Below, one piece after another: positions 25,533 through 34,293 of a stretch of DNA of 64,000 bases (the first letter of the stretch is position 1; every line of letters starts with the position of its first letter). The notes beneath the pieces were generated by a model. The model ran no database searches. It was not told where the DNA came from and saw nothing but the letters and a program-made list of their open reading frames with translations. Origin of the DNA: Treponema socranskii subsp. buccale (lineage in GTDB: Bacteria; Spirochaetota; Spirochaetia; Treponematales; Treponemataceae); the NCBI RefSeq assembly GCF_024181585.1, contig NZ_CP054258.1:1984001-2048000 (forward strand), written 5' to 3'. The translations under genes were made by a program, and so were the position numbers.

Positions 25533-27497
25533 TTATGAGCGCTTTTCCGAATCGGAAATCTTTTTCGCCGGCACTCGGTTTTTTACATATTGATAAATGC
25601 TCACCGCAGCGAGGAGCGCAAAACCGATCGCATCGGAGACGACGCCCGCATAGAGCAAAAGAGGGGCGATCGCGATGAGAGAGAGCCGTTCGAAAAGGGA
25701 TGCGCGGCGCAAAAGCCATCCCTCAAGCCCCGCGACGAGCGTGACCGTTCCGACCGATGCCGTAAACACAGACCAGAGGCTCATCGCAAGAGGCGCGCTT
25801 CCGCTTCCGATGAGCAACACCGGATTTGCCAAAAAGAAAAACGGAATCAAAAATCCGACCAGCCCTATCCGCACGGCAAGCAGTCCGGTTTTAAGCTGAT
25901 CCGAACCTGCGATGCCGGCTGCAACGTAACAGCTGATTGCGACCGGCGGCGTGATATTCGAAAGGCATGCATAGATGAGACAAAACAAGTGCGCCGCTAT
26001 CGGAAGTACGCCTGTTTTTATTAAAACGGGAACGGCGACAGCCTGCACGATGACGTAGGCCGCCACGCCCGGAACACCCATCCCCAATATCGTCGACATA
26101 ACCATGACGAGGAGCCCCGTTAAATAGATGCTCTTGTTCGGTACGACGTTCAAAATCACGTAGCCCATGTTTAGGCCGAGGCTTGTCAGCGTCACGGTTC
26201 CTATAATGACACCGATGATAACGCAGGACACACCCACTCCGACGGCACCCTTCGCGCCTTCGACGCAGGCGGCGATTATTTTATCGGGTGTCATGCGAGT
26301 GTCTTTTCGGAGCCAGCTCGCGCCGACGGCCGCGAAAATCGCAGCGACTGCCGAAAGAAGCGGCGTAAATCCCTTCGCCATCATCGCGATAAGCAGCACG
26401 AGCGGGAGCACGAGATGCCCCTGCTCTTTCAGCACTTTTACGGCATCGGGAATGTGCTCTTTCGAAAGACCGGGAAGTCCCATGCGCTTCGCTTCAAAGT
26501 GAACGGCGAGCAGAATTCCCAAGTAATACAAAAACGCGGGCACGATCGCCGCGAGCATGACGGTCGTATAGCTTATGTTTAAAAATTCCGCCATGACAAA
26601 GCCGACGGCGCCCATGATCGGGGGACAGAATTGGCCGCCGGTACTCGCCGTCGCTTCGACCGCCGCGGCGAATTCTTTTTTATAGCCTGTCCGCTTCATA
26701 AGCGGAATCGTAATCGTACCGGTTGTTGCGACGTTTGCGACGGCCGATCCGTTTATCATGCCCATGAGGGCGGAGGCTAAGACGGCGACTTTTGCAGGCC
26801 CTCCCGGCGTACGCCCGACGAGCGTCAAAGAAAAATCATTGATGAATTTTGAAAAACCGCTGTGCTTTAAAAAAGAGCCGAAGACGACGAATAAAAAAAT
26901 ATACGTCGCAGACACACCGACTCCGACGCCCAAGATTCCCTGAGTGCCCCAAAACTGCGTGACCAGTACGCGCTTTATCGTAAAGCCGTTGTGTCCGAGC
27001 TGCCCCGGAATATATTTCCCGAAAAAATTATACGCAAGAAAGAGCGCCGCAAGAAAGGCAAGATTTCCCGAAGTGCGGCGGGCCGCTTCAAAAACGACGG
27101 CAAGCGCAAGAGCGGCAACTGCAATTTGAAACGGCGTAACGCGGCCGCCGCCTCGAGCGACCGCCGTATAGTGAAGTATAAAATAACCGAACGTAAAAAG
27201 AGCAAAAGCGATGAGAAAAAAATCGACGACGGGAGGAAAGCGGCGCTTTCTGTTTTCTTTTTTTGCTGCAGGATATAACAGAAACGCGAACAAAAGTAAA
27301 AAGATGCTGTGAAACGCGCGCAGGTTTACGGCGCTCATCACTCCGACGGTATTGAAATAGAGCTGAAAGACGACCCAAACGCAGAGCAAAACCGTAATGA
27401 TCTTTTCCGTCGGACCGGTATACACTCTGGTTCGGGAATCGGTATCCGTGTCTTCAAGCAATTTTTGCGCAAGGGCAGCTTCGGTCGATTTCGGCAT
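25533..27497 (-). CDS. TRAP transporter fused permease (4TM/12TM)
   Basis: 654 residues, highly hydrophobic, with the small (DctQ-like) part at residues about 50-190 and the large (DctM-like) part after about 200. Typical motifs are GSFLKHSGFSKFINDF, GMINGSAVANVATTG and TGGQFCPPIMGAVGF. Fused permeases pair with TAXI receptors and import carboxylates or amino acids using a sodium gradient. I start it at the ATG at 27497 (AGGAAGG upstream), because the promoter -10 hexamer falls inside the first codons of the longer frame. The TAXI receptor at 23061 is the obvious partner, now separated by IS110. Confidence 0.93.
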   Translation of the reverse strand: MPKSTEAALAQKLLEDTDTDSRTRVYTGPTEKIITVLLCVWVVFQLYFNTVGVMSAVNLRAFHSIFLLLFAFLLYPAAKKENRKRRFPPVVDFFLIAFALFTFGYFILHYTAVARGGGRVTPFQIAVAALALAVVFEAARRTSGNLAFLAALFLAYNFFGKYIPGQLGHNGFTIKRVLVTQFWGTQGILGVGVGVSATYIFLFVVFGSFLKHSGFSKFINDFSLTLVGRTPGGPAKVAVLASALMGMINGSAVANVATTGTITIPLMKRTGYKKEFAAAVEATASTGGQFCPPIMGAVGFVMAEFLNISYTTVMLAAIVPAFLYYLGILLAVHFEAKRMGLPGLSKEHIPDAVKVLKEQGHLVLPLVLLIAMMAKGFTPLLSAVAAIFAAVGASWLRKDTRMTPDKIIAACVEGAKGAVGVGVSCVIIGVIIGTVTLTSLGLNMGYVILNVVPNKSIYLTGLLVMVMSTILGMGVPGVAAYVIVQAVAVPVLIKTGVLPIAAHLFCLIYACLSNITPPVAISCYVAAGIAGSDQLKTGLLAVRIGLVGFLIPFFFLANPVLLIGSGSAPLAMSLWSVFTASVGTVTLVAGLEGWLLRRASLFERLSLIAIAPLLLYAGVVSDAIGFALLAAVSIYQYVKNRVPAKKISDSEKRS

Positions 27498-27526
27498 ACG
27501 CCTTCCTAAAAGTTTGTATGCGGTCG

Positions 27527-27555
27527 ATTGTATAAACATACATCGGAAAAGTCAA
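27527..27555 (-). promoter_or_regulatory. Promoter of the TRAP permease
   Basis: TTGACT (27550-27555) and TACAAT (27527-27532) are 17 bp apart on the minus strand. The start point near 27520 leaves a leader of about 23 nt before the ATG at 27497. Confidence 0.6.
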
Positions 27556-27560
27556 TGATT

Positions 27561-27587
27561 TTGAAAACGCGTAATCTTGAAAACGCG
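27561..27587 (+). promoter_or_regulatory. Pair of 11-bp direct repeats between permease and XRE-cupin gene
   Basis: TTGAAAACGCG occurs at 27561-27571 and 27577-27587, start points 16 bp apart. It lies directly upstream of the permease -35 hexamer, a plausible tandem regulator site. Confidence 0.35.
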
Positions 27588-27713
27588 GCACGCGCCTATA
27601 CGATGCCGTACACATAATGCCGCTCCGCAATTCTTACGATGTGAAAGGACAGATGTTCTGGTCTTAATTTTTCTTATAAAATGTATTATATTTTGAAAAC
27701 AGATGAGGAATGT

Positions 27714-28268
27714 ATGCAAGATTTTAATTTCGGTATAAAAATCCAAGAGTACAGAAATATGAAGGGCATAAGTTTGCGGGAATTGGCTTCCCGTACCGGT
27801 GTTACGGCTTCTATGCTTAGTCAGATAGAAAATAATAACGTCAATCCTTCTATCAATACGCTCCGACAAATTGCAGAAGCATTAGATTTTCCACTCTATG
27901 CATTGTTTCAAGAAAATACTTCGATGGAAGATGAACTGATCGTAAGAAAAGGAAATTACCATGTAATCGGAAAAGAAGGCGAGGAAGTCGATTATCGATT
28001 ATTGACACCGAATACGCGCGGAATGATCGAATTTGTACTTATGACGATTCCTCCCCAAACGGTTTCGTCGGATAAGGAATATTCGCATAAAGGAGAAGAA
28101 ACGGCATATATCATAGAAGGCTGCGTGTCGGTATATATAAACGGAAAAAGCTATCAGCTTCATTCGGGAGATGCCGTTCGTATTCCTCCGCAAACCCGTC
28201 ACAAATGGTTTAATCAAAGCGACAAAAAAGTGGAAGTCATTTTTGCCGTTTCACCACCGTCGTTTTAA
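27714..28268 (+). CDS. XRE-family regulator with cupin sensor domain
   Basis: 184 residues. Residues about 1-70 are an XRE helix-turn-helix (IQEYRNMKGISLRELASR, TGVTASMLSQIENNN). Residues about 110-180 form a Cupin_2 beta barrel (SHKGEETAYIIEG, SGDAVRIPPQTRHKWFN) with metal-binding His and Glu. Such PuuR-like regulators control amino-acid, polyamine or D-amino-acid catabolism. The ATG at 27714 has GAGGAA before it; the ATG at 27681 has none. It is transcribed toward the convergent D-serine dehydratase gene and is the likely regulator of the dsdA-antiporter module. Confidence 0.88.
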   Translation: MQDFNFGIKIQEYRNMKGISLRELASRTGVTASMLSQIENNNVNPSINTLRQIAEALDFPLYALFQENTSMEDELIVRKGNYHVIGKEGEEVDYRLLTPNTRGMIEFVLMTIPPQTVSSDKEYSHKGEETAYIIEGCVSVYINGKSYQLHSGDAVRIPPQTRHKWFNQSDKKVEVIFAVSPPSF

Positions 28269-28305
28269 AAACTTAGACCGGATGCGCTTTATGCAGCTGC
28301 CTTTT

Positions 28306-29655
28306 TTAACTTTTTGATCGATGTTCCAAATCGGATGCTTTTTTATAGTATTCGTTTTTAACCGATTCCGGTACGAGACGTCCTCCGGTTGCCCATGCAA
28401 TTTGGATACTGTTTTCCATTTTATCGGATAATCTTTGTTCTGCGAGGTAATCTTGAAAAACAGACGATTTTGCCAGCTGAACTACGCCTTCAAATATCGC
28501 ACAGGAACTCGGTTCGATAAAAATATTTTCGGTATCCGACAGCGCTTTCATGTATCGGTACAGTCTTTCATCCTTTACCGTACATTCACCGGCTACCATT
28601 TTATATATTGTTTTACCGACGAATTTTGACGGTCTGCTGACAGCTAAGCCGTCAGCTTCCGTTTTACCCGACAGATGTACGTCTTGAACACAGATTCGAT
28701 CGTGCATACCTGTTATCAATCCCAGCAACATGCAGCATGCTTGGGTCGGTTCAATATAGAAAACATGGACATTATCTTTATATATATGTTTTATCCCGAA
28801 TGTCAGTCCTCCCGGAGCGCCTCCGACGCCGCAGGGAATAAACAAAAAAAGCGGATGATCCGAATCCATTTTTATGTTTTTTTCTTCCAATTGTTTTTTT
28901 AGTCTTTTTGCCGCAACCGCATAACCGAGGAATAAGTTTTTTGAATTTTCGTCATCGACAAAGTAGCTTTTCGGATCGGAAGCGGCGCGTCGTCTTCCTT
29001 CTTCGACAGCTTTGCCGTAGTCTCCTGCATATTCGATAACATTGACGCCTTTCGAGCGCAAGAGTTCTTTTTTCCATTGTTTCGCATCGGCAGACATGTG
29101 AACAAAAACGGTAAAGCCTAACGCTGCGCTGATAATTCCGATAGAAAGACCTAAGTTCCCGGTGGAACCGACATGGATTGTGTATTCTGAAAAAAAGGCT
29201 TTCATCGCAGAATCGGCAAATTTCGAGTAATCATCGTTTACGTGTATCTTATTGTGCTGAAGGGCAAGATCTTCAGCATATTTAAGAATTTCGTATATAC
29301 CGCCTCGCGCTTTAACGGAACCGGCAACAGCCAAATCGCTATCCCTTTTGAGCAGCAATTTTCCGTAAATTCGAACGCCGTAATCGCAATGCAATCTTTT
29401 TTTCATCGCACCGATCTCTTGTAACGGAGATTCGATCAGTCCGTTCGTTTCGGCAGTTTCCGGAAAACATGTTTGAATAAACGATGAAAATCTCTGTAAG
29501 CGTTTTTCCGCATCGTCTATATCGGCCTCATGTACTGAAAGGTTTTCTATTGCCGATTTGAAATTCGTTGCATTTGGATTAATCCAGCAGACTTCTTCCC
29601 CTTCGGAGATATTTTTTATGATAGGATTTTTTTTAATTAATTCCGTAATGTCCAT
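28306..29655 (-). CDS. dsdA: D-serine dehydratase
   Basis: 449 residues, the usual length for DsdA, a PLP fold-type II enzyme that converts D-serine to pyruvate and ammonia. The PLP lysine is in AVAGSVKARGG, the phosphate-binding glycine loop is HVGSTGNLGLSIG, and PCGVGGAPGG forms the second cofactor loop. AGGGA lies six bases upstream of the ATG at 29655. It sits 64 bp downstream of the hydrolase pseudogene and the NhaC-type transporter on the same strand, probably one operon, with the XRE-cupin gene convergent. The set suggests use or detoxification of D-serine, which may come from host or peptidoglycan sources. Confidence 0.95.
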   Translation of the reverse strand: MDITELIKKNPIIKNISEGEEVCWINPNATNFKSAIENLSVHEADIDDAEKRLQRFSSFIQTCFPETAETNGLIESPLQEIGAMKKRLHCDYGVRIYGKLLLKRDSDLAVAGSVKARGGIYEILKYAEDLALQHNKIHVNDDYSKFADSAMKAFFSEYTIHVGSTGNLGLSIGIISAALGFTVFVHMSADAKQWKKELLRSKGVNVIEYAGDYGKAVEEGRRRAASDPKSYFVDDENSKNLFLGYAVAAKRLKKQLEEKNIKMDSDHPLFLFIPCGVGGAPGGLTFGIKHIYKDNVHVFYIEPTQACCMLLGLITGMHDRICVQDVHLSGKTEADGLAVSRPSKFVGKTIYKMVAGECTVKDERLYRYMKALSDTENIFIEPSSCAIFEGVVQLAKSSVFQDYLAEQRLSDKMENSIQIAWATGGRLVPESVKNEYYKKASDLEHRSKS

Positions 29656-29719
29656 GTCGATCCCTGTTGATGTTTATAGTTTATTTCATAATTCTACGGA
29701 TATACTCTTTCGAATATTT

Positions 29720-30441
29720 CTAAAGGTCGTCTTGCTTTTCCCAACCGTCGTAACCGTGTCCCGCGCCCCGCACGAATTTACGTTCGGCATGCGGCAGCAC
29801 TTCCATATAGCGTTCGGAATTTTCGGGTAAAACATCGGTATCCGCATCACCGTGAATAAAATATACGGGCTTTTCAAAATCCTTAATTGCAGCTATGCCG
29901 TCCAACGGATTGTCTTTTATATCTCGAAAAAATTCTTTTCCGATTCTATCACCCATAAAATCCACATTATTCCCCGCCATACCGTAGGTAAATCGTTCTT
30001 TTCCGAGCAAATGCATAAAACATTCGTATGCTCTGCTGACAGGACTCCAAAATAATATTCCGTCCAGCAAAATTTCTCTACAGCAAAGGGCGGTTTCAAG
30101 AGCGCCCATGCTATATCCGAGTATCATTGTTTTTTCCGGAGTCAATACGTCTTTTACCCAGTGAAGAATTTTCTTGAAGTCTTCGGTTTCACCGGAAATT
30201 GTCATGTATGTCCAATCGCCTTCACTGTCGCCCGCACCGGCACAATCGAAACGAACGACGGTGTAGCCTTCTTCCACGAGATCATGCCCGAGATTTACCA
30301 TCATTCTATGAGGAGTAATTTTATTCCGCAAAAACCGTGCTTGTAAATGATCGTTTTTTTACCCCTATCTTTTTCATTTTTATATTCAATCAAACAAACC
30401 ATATCTTGTCCGCGGCTGTTTATAATTTTTGCTTTGATCAT
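29720..30441 (-). pseudogene. Alpha/beta hydrolase, broken by a one-base frameshift
   Basis: A complete hydrolase (about 240 residues) can be read only by changing frame near 30319. The first frame starts at the ATG at 30441 (GAGGAG six bases upstream) and gives MIKAKIINSRGQ and TIIYKHGFCG, then meets a stop. The second resumes exactly at NKITPHRMMVN. One missing A in the GGAATAAAA stretch explains the break. The downstream part has the nucleophile elbow GYSMGA, the Asp in HGDADTDV and His in GAGHGYDG. Either the gene is decayed, slippage is programmed, or the assembly has an error. In an intact form it would be an esterase or peptidase-type hydrolase next to dsdA. Confidence 0.75.
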
Positions 30442-30472
30442 AAAACGCTCCTCATAGTTCTCATAATTCGGA

Positions 30473-31921
30473 TTAGTCGTTCGGCATAGTTTTAACGGGC
30501 TCGCCGTTTTCGCCTTCGTAAATACGACCCCAGCCGGTCAAAATCGCAACAAACATGACGACCCATAAAATACACGGATAAAAACAAGTTGCCAAAAAAT
30601 CGCTCGGTGCCGGAACGGTAATGTATGAAGCATCGGCCGACAGCGTTTTGATACAGCCCAATAAAAGCAATACGGAACCGCCGAAAGGCATACATGCATT
30701 AAATGAATCGCAGGCAACAGCCAAAAAATTTGCTCTGCGATACGGATGCAATTTTGCTTTTTGGCCCAACGCATTGACCAACGGCGAAGCGCAGATATTC
30801 GGTATCGTATTGATGGCGCTGATTAAAACCGAAAAAGCGGTTGAAAATAGAAATATTAAAAATTCCGCTTGTCTTGTTGTTTTAATATTCTTTGACAATT
30901 TTTCAACAAGTTCTTCCATATAGCCGCTTGAAATCAATAAATCTCCCATTGAAACGATAACCATAAGAAGGATACAAACATTCAACATTCCGGCAACCCC
31001 TGCAGGAAGGGCACCGGAAACGATTCCGTTCTGAATACTGAACAGATCATTGAATCCAAAAAGACCTGCGATCAATCCTACTCCGGTTGCAACAATGATT
31101 CCGACGGGAAGCGTAACAAATAAGTTATGCCCTTTGACAGCCATACCGATAACGATAACCGTAGGTATCAACATTAAAAGGCCTGCAGGGTTTTGATGAC
31201 TTGCCACCAGCGTTTCTGCAACAGCCGTACCGATTCTTAAAGAACCGACCGCCCCTCCAAAAATAAAATATAGTATAATCGAAATGATAAACGCAGGAAT
31301 TACATATTTTACCCTATTTCGTACTGTCCCGCCGATTTCAGCGGATCCTGAGCGTTTACTGTATAGCTGTCCTGTAGACGAAACGATTGTCGTATCGGAA
31401 ACCGGTGCAATATTATCCCCGAATAAGGCACCGGAAATAATCGCGCCGCCGAGCACGGCAGGGTTACATCCCATGATCACTCCGACAGGATATAAAATGG
31501 GTGTCATTGCGGCAACCGTTCCGAAAGCGGCTCCTGTCGCTAAAGCAAAAGCTGCAGAAAATAAAAATGCAGTGGCACAAAATGCGGAACCGGACAAATG
31601 GAGCCTGACGGACAACCATACAAGTCCTTCTACCAACTGCCCTTTTCGCAAAATCGTACCGTATATACCGACGATAAGCCAGATTAAAACGGCTGTCATT
31701 GCCATTTTATCGCCTAAACCTACAAGAATTCGTTCCCAATACATATCTTTGTTTTTACAGAACAACATACCGATGATTAAACCGATTACCCCCGATGCAA
31801 TCATCATATTGAGATCTGCTGCATTGACAAACGATAATCCTATCGTAATTACGATAAATACGATAAACGGTAATAAAGAAATTCCGTTTCCGCCGATGAA
31901 TTCAAGCCTCTTCTCACTCAT
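30473..31921 (-). CDS. NhaC-family Na+/H+ (or substrate) antiporter
   Basis: 482 residues and about 12 hydrophobic segments. NhaC-type signatures are GTILRKGQLVEG, SAAFALATGAAFGT and SGALFGDNIAPVSDTT. NhaC relatives exchange sodium for protons, and some, such as MleN, swap organic acids. Located upstream of the hydrolase and dsdA in one direction, it may import an amino acid or its product rather than serve pH balance; that is inference. AGGAGG lies eight bases before the ATG at 31921. A strong promoter with a palindrome in the leader precedes it. Confidence 0.9.
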   Translation of the reverse strand: MSEKRLEFIGGNGISLLPFIVFIVITIGLSFVNAADLNMMIASGVIGLIIGMLFCKNKDMYWERILVGLGDKMAMTAVLIWLIVGIYGTILRKGQLVEGLVWLSVRLHLSGSAFCATAFLFSAAFALATGAAFGTVAAMTPILYPVGVIMGCNPAVLGGAIISGALFGDNIAPVSDTTIVSSTGQLYSKRSGSAEIGGTVRNRVKYVIPAFIISIILYFIFGGAVGSLRIGTAVAETLVASHQNPAGLLMLIPTVIVIGMAVKGHNLFVTLPVGIIVATGVGLIAGLFGFNDLFSIQNGIVSGALPAGVAGMLNVCILLMVIVSMGDLLISSGYMEELVEKLSKNIKTTRQAEFLIFLFSTAFSVLISAINTIPNICASPLVNALGQKAKLHPYRRANFLAVACDSFNACMPFGGSVLLLLGCIKTLSADASYITVPAPSDFLATCFYPCILWVVMFVAILTGWGRIYEGENGEPVKTMPND

Positions 31922-31957
31922 AGAAAATCCTCCTTTACAATGTTCATGTATAAGCAA

Positions 31958-32024
31958 GTTTTGCAAAACGAGTAATACTTAACAACGTCAAGTATAGATT
32001 AACACGTGTTTTATTGATTGTCAA
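31958..32024 (-). promoter_or_regulatory. Promoter and leader palindrome of the antiporter operon
   Basis: TTGACA (32019-32024) and TAATCT (31996-32001) are 17 bp apart on the minus strand. Just downstream lies the perfect palindrome GTTTTGCAAAAC (31958-31969), placed where a repressor such as the XRE-cupin protein could block transcription. Confidence 0.5.
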
Positions 32025-32060
32025 CAAATATTTTTTTCAACAGGGGAAATAAAAAATTGA

Positions 32061-32089
32061 TTGTACCGGTTATTGAAATCTTTTATAAT
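32061..32089 (+). promoter_or_regulatory. Promoter of the flavin lipoprotein reductase
   Basis: TTGTAC (32061-32066) and a perfect TATAAT (32084-32089) are 17 bp apart. The leader to the ATG at 32123 is about 27 nt and ends in GGAGG. Confidence 0.7.
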
Positions 32090-32122
32090 TCATAGATATA
32101 GTTATTTTTTATTGGAGGTTAT

Positions 32123-33931
32123 ATGAAAAAATTCCGTATCATTGCCTGTATTTCGGGCATTGTATTTTTAGCGGCGGCCTTATCATCCTGCGGAGGAAAA
32201 AAAGGCATGGCGAAAGACGGCACTTATACCGGCACCGCAATCGCCCACAACGGCCCGCTCACCGTCGAAGTCGATTTTGTAAAAGGCGCCATCACGTCGG
32301 TAGCCGTAACGCAGCACACTGAAACGGCAGGCGTAAGTGAAAACGCTATCGCAAAAGTTTCCGAAGCGATCGTAAAAAACAATTCTACAAACGTCGATTC
32401 CGTAAGCGGCGCGACGATCACTTCTTATGCAATTAAAACGGCCGTACAGAACGCGATCGAACAGGCAGGCGGACAGCCGAGCAATTACGCTAAAGAGGTT
32501 TCCAAAGCAAACGAGGGAGACAAAACGCTCGAATGCGATGTCGTCGTCATCGGAGCAGGAGGCGGCGGTATAACCGCGGCTGCACGGGCACAAGAGCTGG
32601 GAGCAAAGGTTATCCTCATCGAAAAGAACGGACAGGTAGGCGGCGACACCGCTCTGAATGCGGGCACGCTCATCGCGACCGGTTCGAAATTCCAAAGAGA
32701 ACAGTTAAAAGAAACCAAAGATTCTCCGGAACTGGCATACAGCGATATCATGCGTATAGGAAAAAACGTAAACGATCCCGTTTTGGTTTCCATGATCACC
32801 AAAACCATCGGCAAAACGGTAGACTGGCTCATCGACGACATGAAAGTGCCGTACAACGTTGCCGCAACACAATACCCCGATCATTCGGCTAACCGACAGA
32901 TCGGCGTTGTAGGACGCTCTCCGGCATTCTTTGCCGCAATGCAAAAAAATTTTGAAAACCTCGGCGGAACATTGCTTTTGGAAACAAAAGGTGAATCCCT
33001 CATCTTCGAAGACGGAGAAGTAAAAGGCGTTACGGCAAGCGACAAATCGGGCGCGAAAATTACGATCAAAGCGGCTTCCACCGTTATCGCCTCGGGCGGT
33101 TACGGAGCGAACGCGAAGCTTCTTCCGAATACCCTCACGGGGTATATGTTTTACGGACGCAGTACGGACACGGGAGACGGTTTTACGATGGCAAAAGCGA
33201 TCGGCATAGATACGATTAACCTCGACTGCGTAAAAGTCTACGCACAGGGCGTAGAAACAACTCCCGGAAGAGCGCTTGCGGCGACGGCATCTTCTACGGC
33301 CGCTTCCAACGGGCACGGAACGATATACGTAAATACAAAGGGTGTTCGCGTCGTAAATGAAACGGGAACGCTCGCGGCACAGACGGAAGCGACCGTAGCG
33401 CAGAGCGACAAAATCCTGTATCTCTTAATGGACGAAGATGCATACCGCGCATACGTGGCAAAGAGCCTTGAAGACAAACTCGTCGCATCCGAAAGCGATA
33501 TCGACAATTGGTACAATATTTCAAACGACGGCAAACCCGTAATCGCAAAGAGCGCAAATCTTGACGAGCTGGCAAAAACTATGGGCATAGACGCAAGAGC
33601 ATTGCAGACAACCGTCGCAACATACAACGACAACTGTGCAAAGGGAGCCGATCCCGAATTCGGCAAGAAAAACCCCGTCGCTCTTGCATCGGGCGGCACA
33701 TACTACATCGTAGAACAGCGTCCGCGCTTTTCCACGACCTTGGGCGGTTTAAAAGCCGATGCTTCCATGCAGCTGCTCTCAGGCGGAAAACCCGTTAAAA
33801 ACTTATACGGAGCCGGAAGCGTTGTAGGCGGTGCAAACGGCCGCGACTCGATGACCGCGATGATGAATTCATGGGCGATCGGTTCGGGACGCATCGCGGG
33901 TGAAAGCGCTGCAAAAAACGCAGGTAAATAA
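32123..33931 (+). CDS. Flavinylated lipoprotein reductase (fumarate/urocanate reductase type)
   Basis: 602 residues. Signal peptide with lipobox LSSC places it outside the cytoplasmic membrane. Residues about 30-115 are an FMN-binding domain with DSVSGATITS, the motif whose Thr is covalently flavinylated by ApbE. Residues about 135-595 are an FAD-dependent fumarate reductase/succinate dehydrogenase flavoprotein domain (VVVIGAGGGGITAAARA, GQVGGDTALNAG, YGAGSVVGGANGRDS). Such enzymes take electrons from membrane flavin carriers and reduce fumarate-like acceptors for anaerobic respiration. The electron acceptor cannot be told from sequence. A good promoter and GGAGG precede it; it is a single-gene unit, divergent from the antiporter operon. 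Confidence 0.92.
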   Translation: MKKFRIIACISGIVFLAAALSSCGGKKGMAKDGTYTGTAIAHNGPLTVEVDFVKGAITSVAVTQHTETAGVSENAIAKVSEAIVKNNSTNVDSVSGATITSYAIKTAVQNAIEQAGGQPSNYAKEVSKANEGDKTLECDVVVIGAGGGGITAAARAQELGAKVILIEKNGQVGGDTALNAGTLIATGSKFQREQLKETKDSPELAYSDIMRIGKNVNDPVLVSMITKTIGKTVDWLIDDMKVPYNVAATQYPDHSANRQIGVVGRSPAFFAAMQKNFENLGGTLLLETKGESLIFEDGEVKGVTASDKSGAKITIKAASTVIASGGYGANAKLLPNTLTGYMFYGRSTDTGDGFTMAKAIGIDTINLDCVKVYAQGVETTPGRALAATASSTAASNGHGTIYVNTKGVRVVNETGTLAAQTEATVAQSDKILYLLMDEDAYRAYVAKSLEDKLVASESDIDNWYNISNDGKPVIAKSANLDELAKTMGIDARALQTTVATYNDNCAKGADPEFGKKNPVALASGGTYYIVEQRPRFSTTLGGLKADASMQLLSGGKPVKNLYGAGSVVGGANGRDSMTAMMNSWAIGSGRIAGESAAKNAGK

Positions 33932-33982
33932 ATAATCCGAAAATACGCTCTGTAGAAAACGATCGATATAACGGTGCTGCTC

Positions 33983-34016
33983 AAAAAAAAACGCGCTTCG
34001 AAACAACCGAAGCGCG
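33983..34016 (-). terminator. Terminator downstream of tRNA-Lys
   Basis: A 9-bp stem CGCGCTTCG/CGAAGCGCG (33992-34000 with 34008-34016) is followed on the minus strand by nine T residues (33983-33991). Confidence 0.85.
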
Positions 34017-34022
34017 CAAAAA

Positions 34023-34095
34023 TGAGCTATTGCAGATTCGAACTGCAGACCCACGCCTTAAAAGGGCGTTGCTCTACCTACTGAGCTAATAGCCC
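34023..34095 (-). tRNA. tRNA-Lys (anticodon UUU)
   Basis: The minus strand folds as a cloverleaf: 7-bp acceptor GGGCTAT/ATAGCTC (one G-U pair), D arm AGCTCAGTAGGTAGAGC, anticodon stem ACGCC/GGCGT with loop CTTTTAA (anticodon TTT), and T arm TGCAG-TTCGAAT-CTGCA. Discriminator A; the CCA end is not encoded. A strong terminator follows immediately. Confidence 0.95.
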
Positions 34096-34226
34096 GCGCA
34101 TAACATAGAGGTTACTATATTATTTTTTCCCTTCCGTGTCAATAACCGGCAAAAAAATTGTGTCAAAAAAATTGTAAAGGAATTTCATCCGATATTCGGG
34201 CTTGTATACATCGGCAATGTTACCTA

Positions 34227-34255
34227 TTGCTAACATTTGTAAAATTCGCTATACC
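34227..34255 (+). promoter_or_regulatory. Promoter of the 227-residue exported protein
   Basis: TTGCTA (34227-34232) and TATACC (34250-34255) are separated by 17 bp; start point near 34262, about 32 nt before the ATG. Confidence 0.5.
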
Positions 34256-34293
34256 ATAGTCGAAACTTGATACACAAGTTTTACGGAGGTTAT

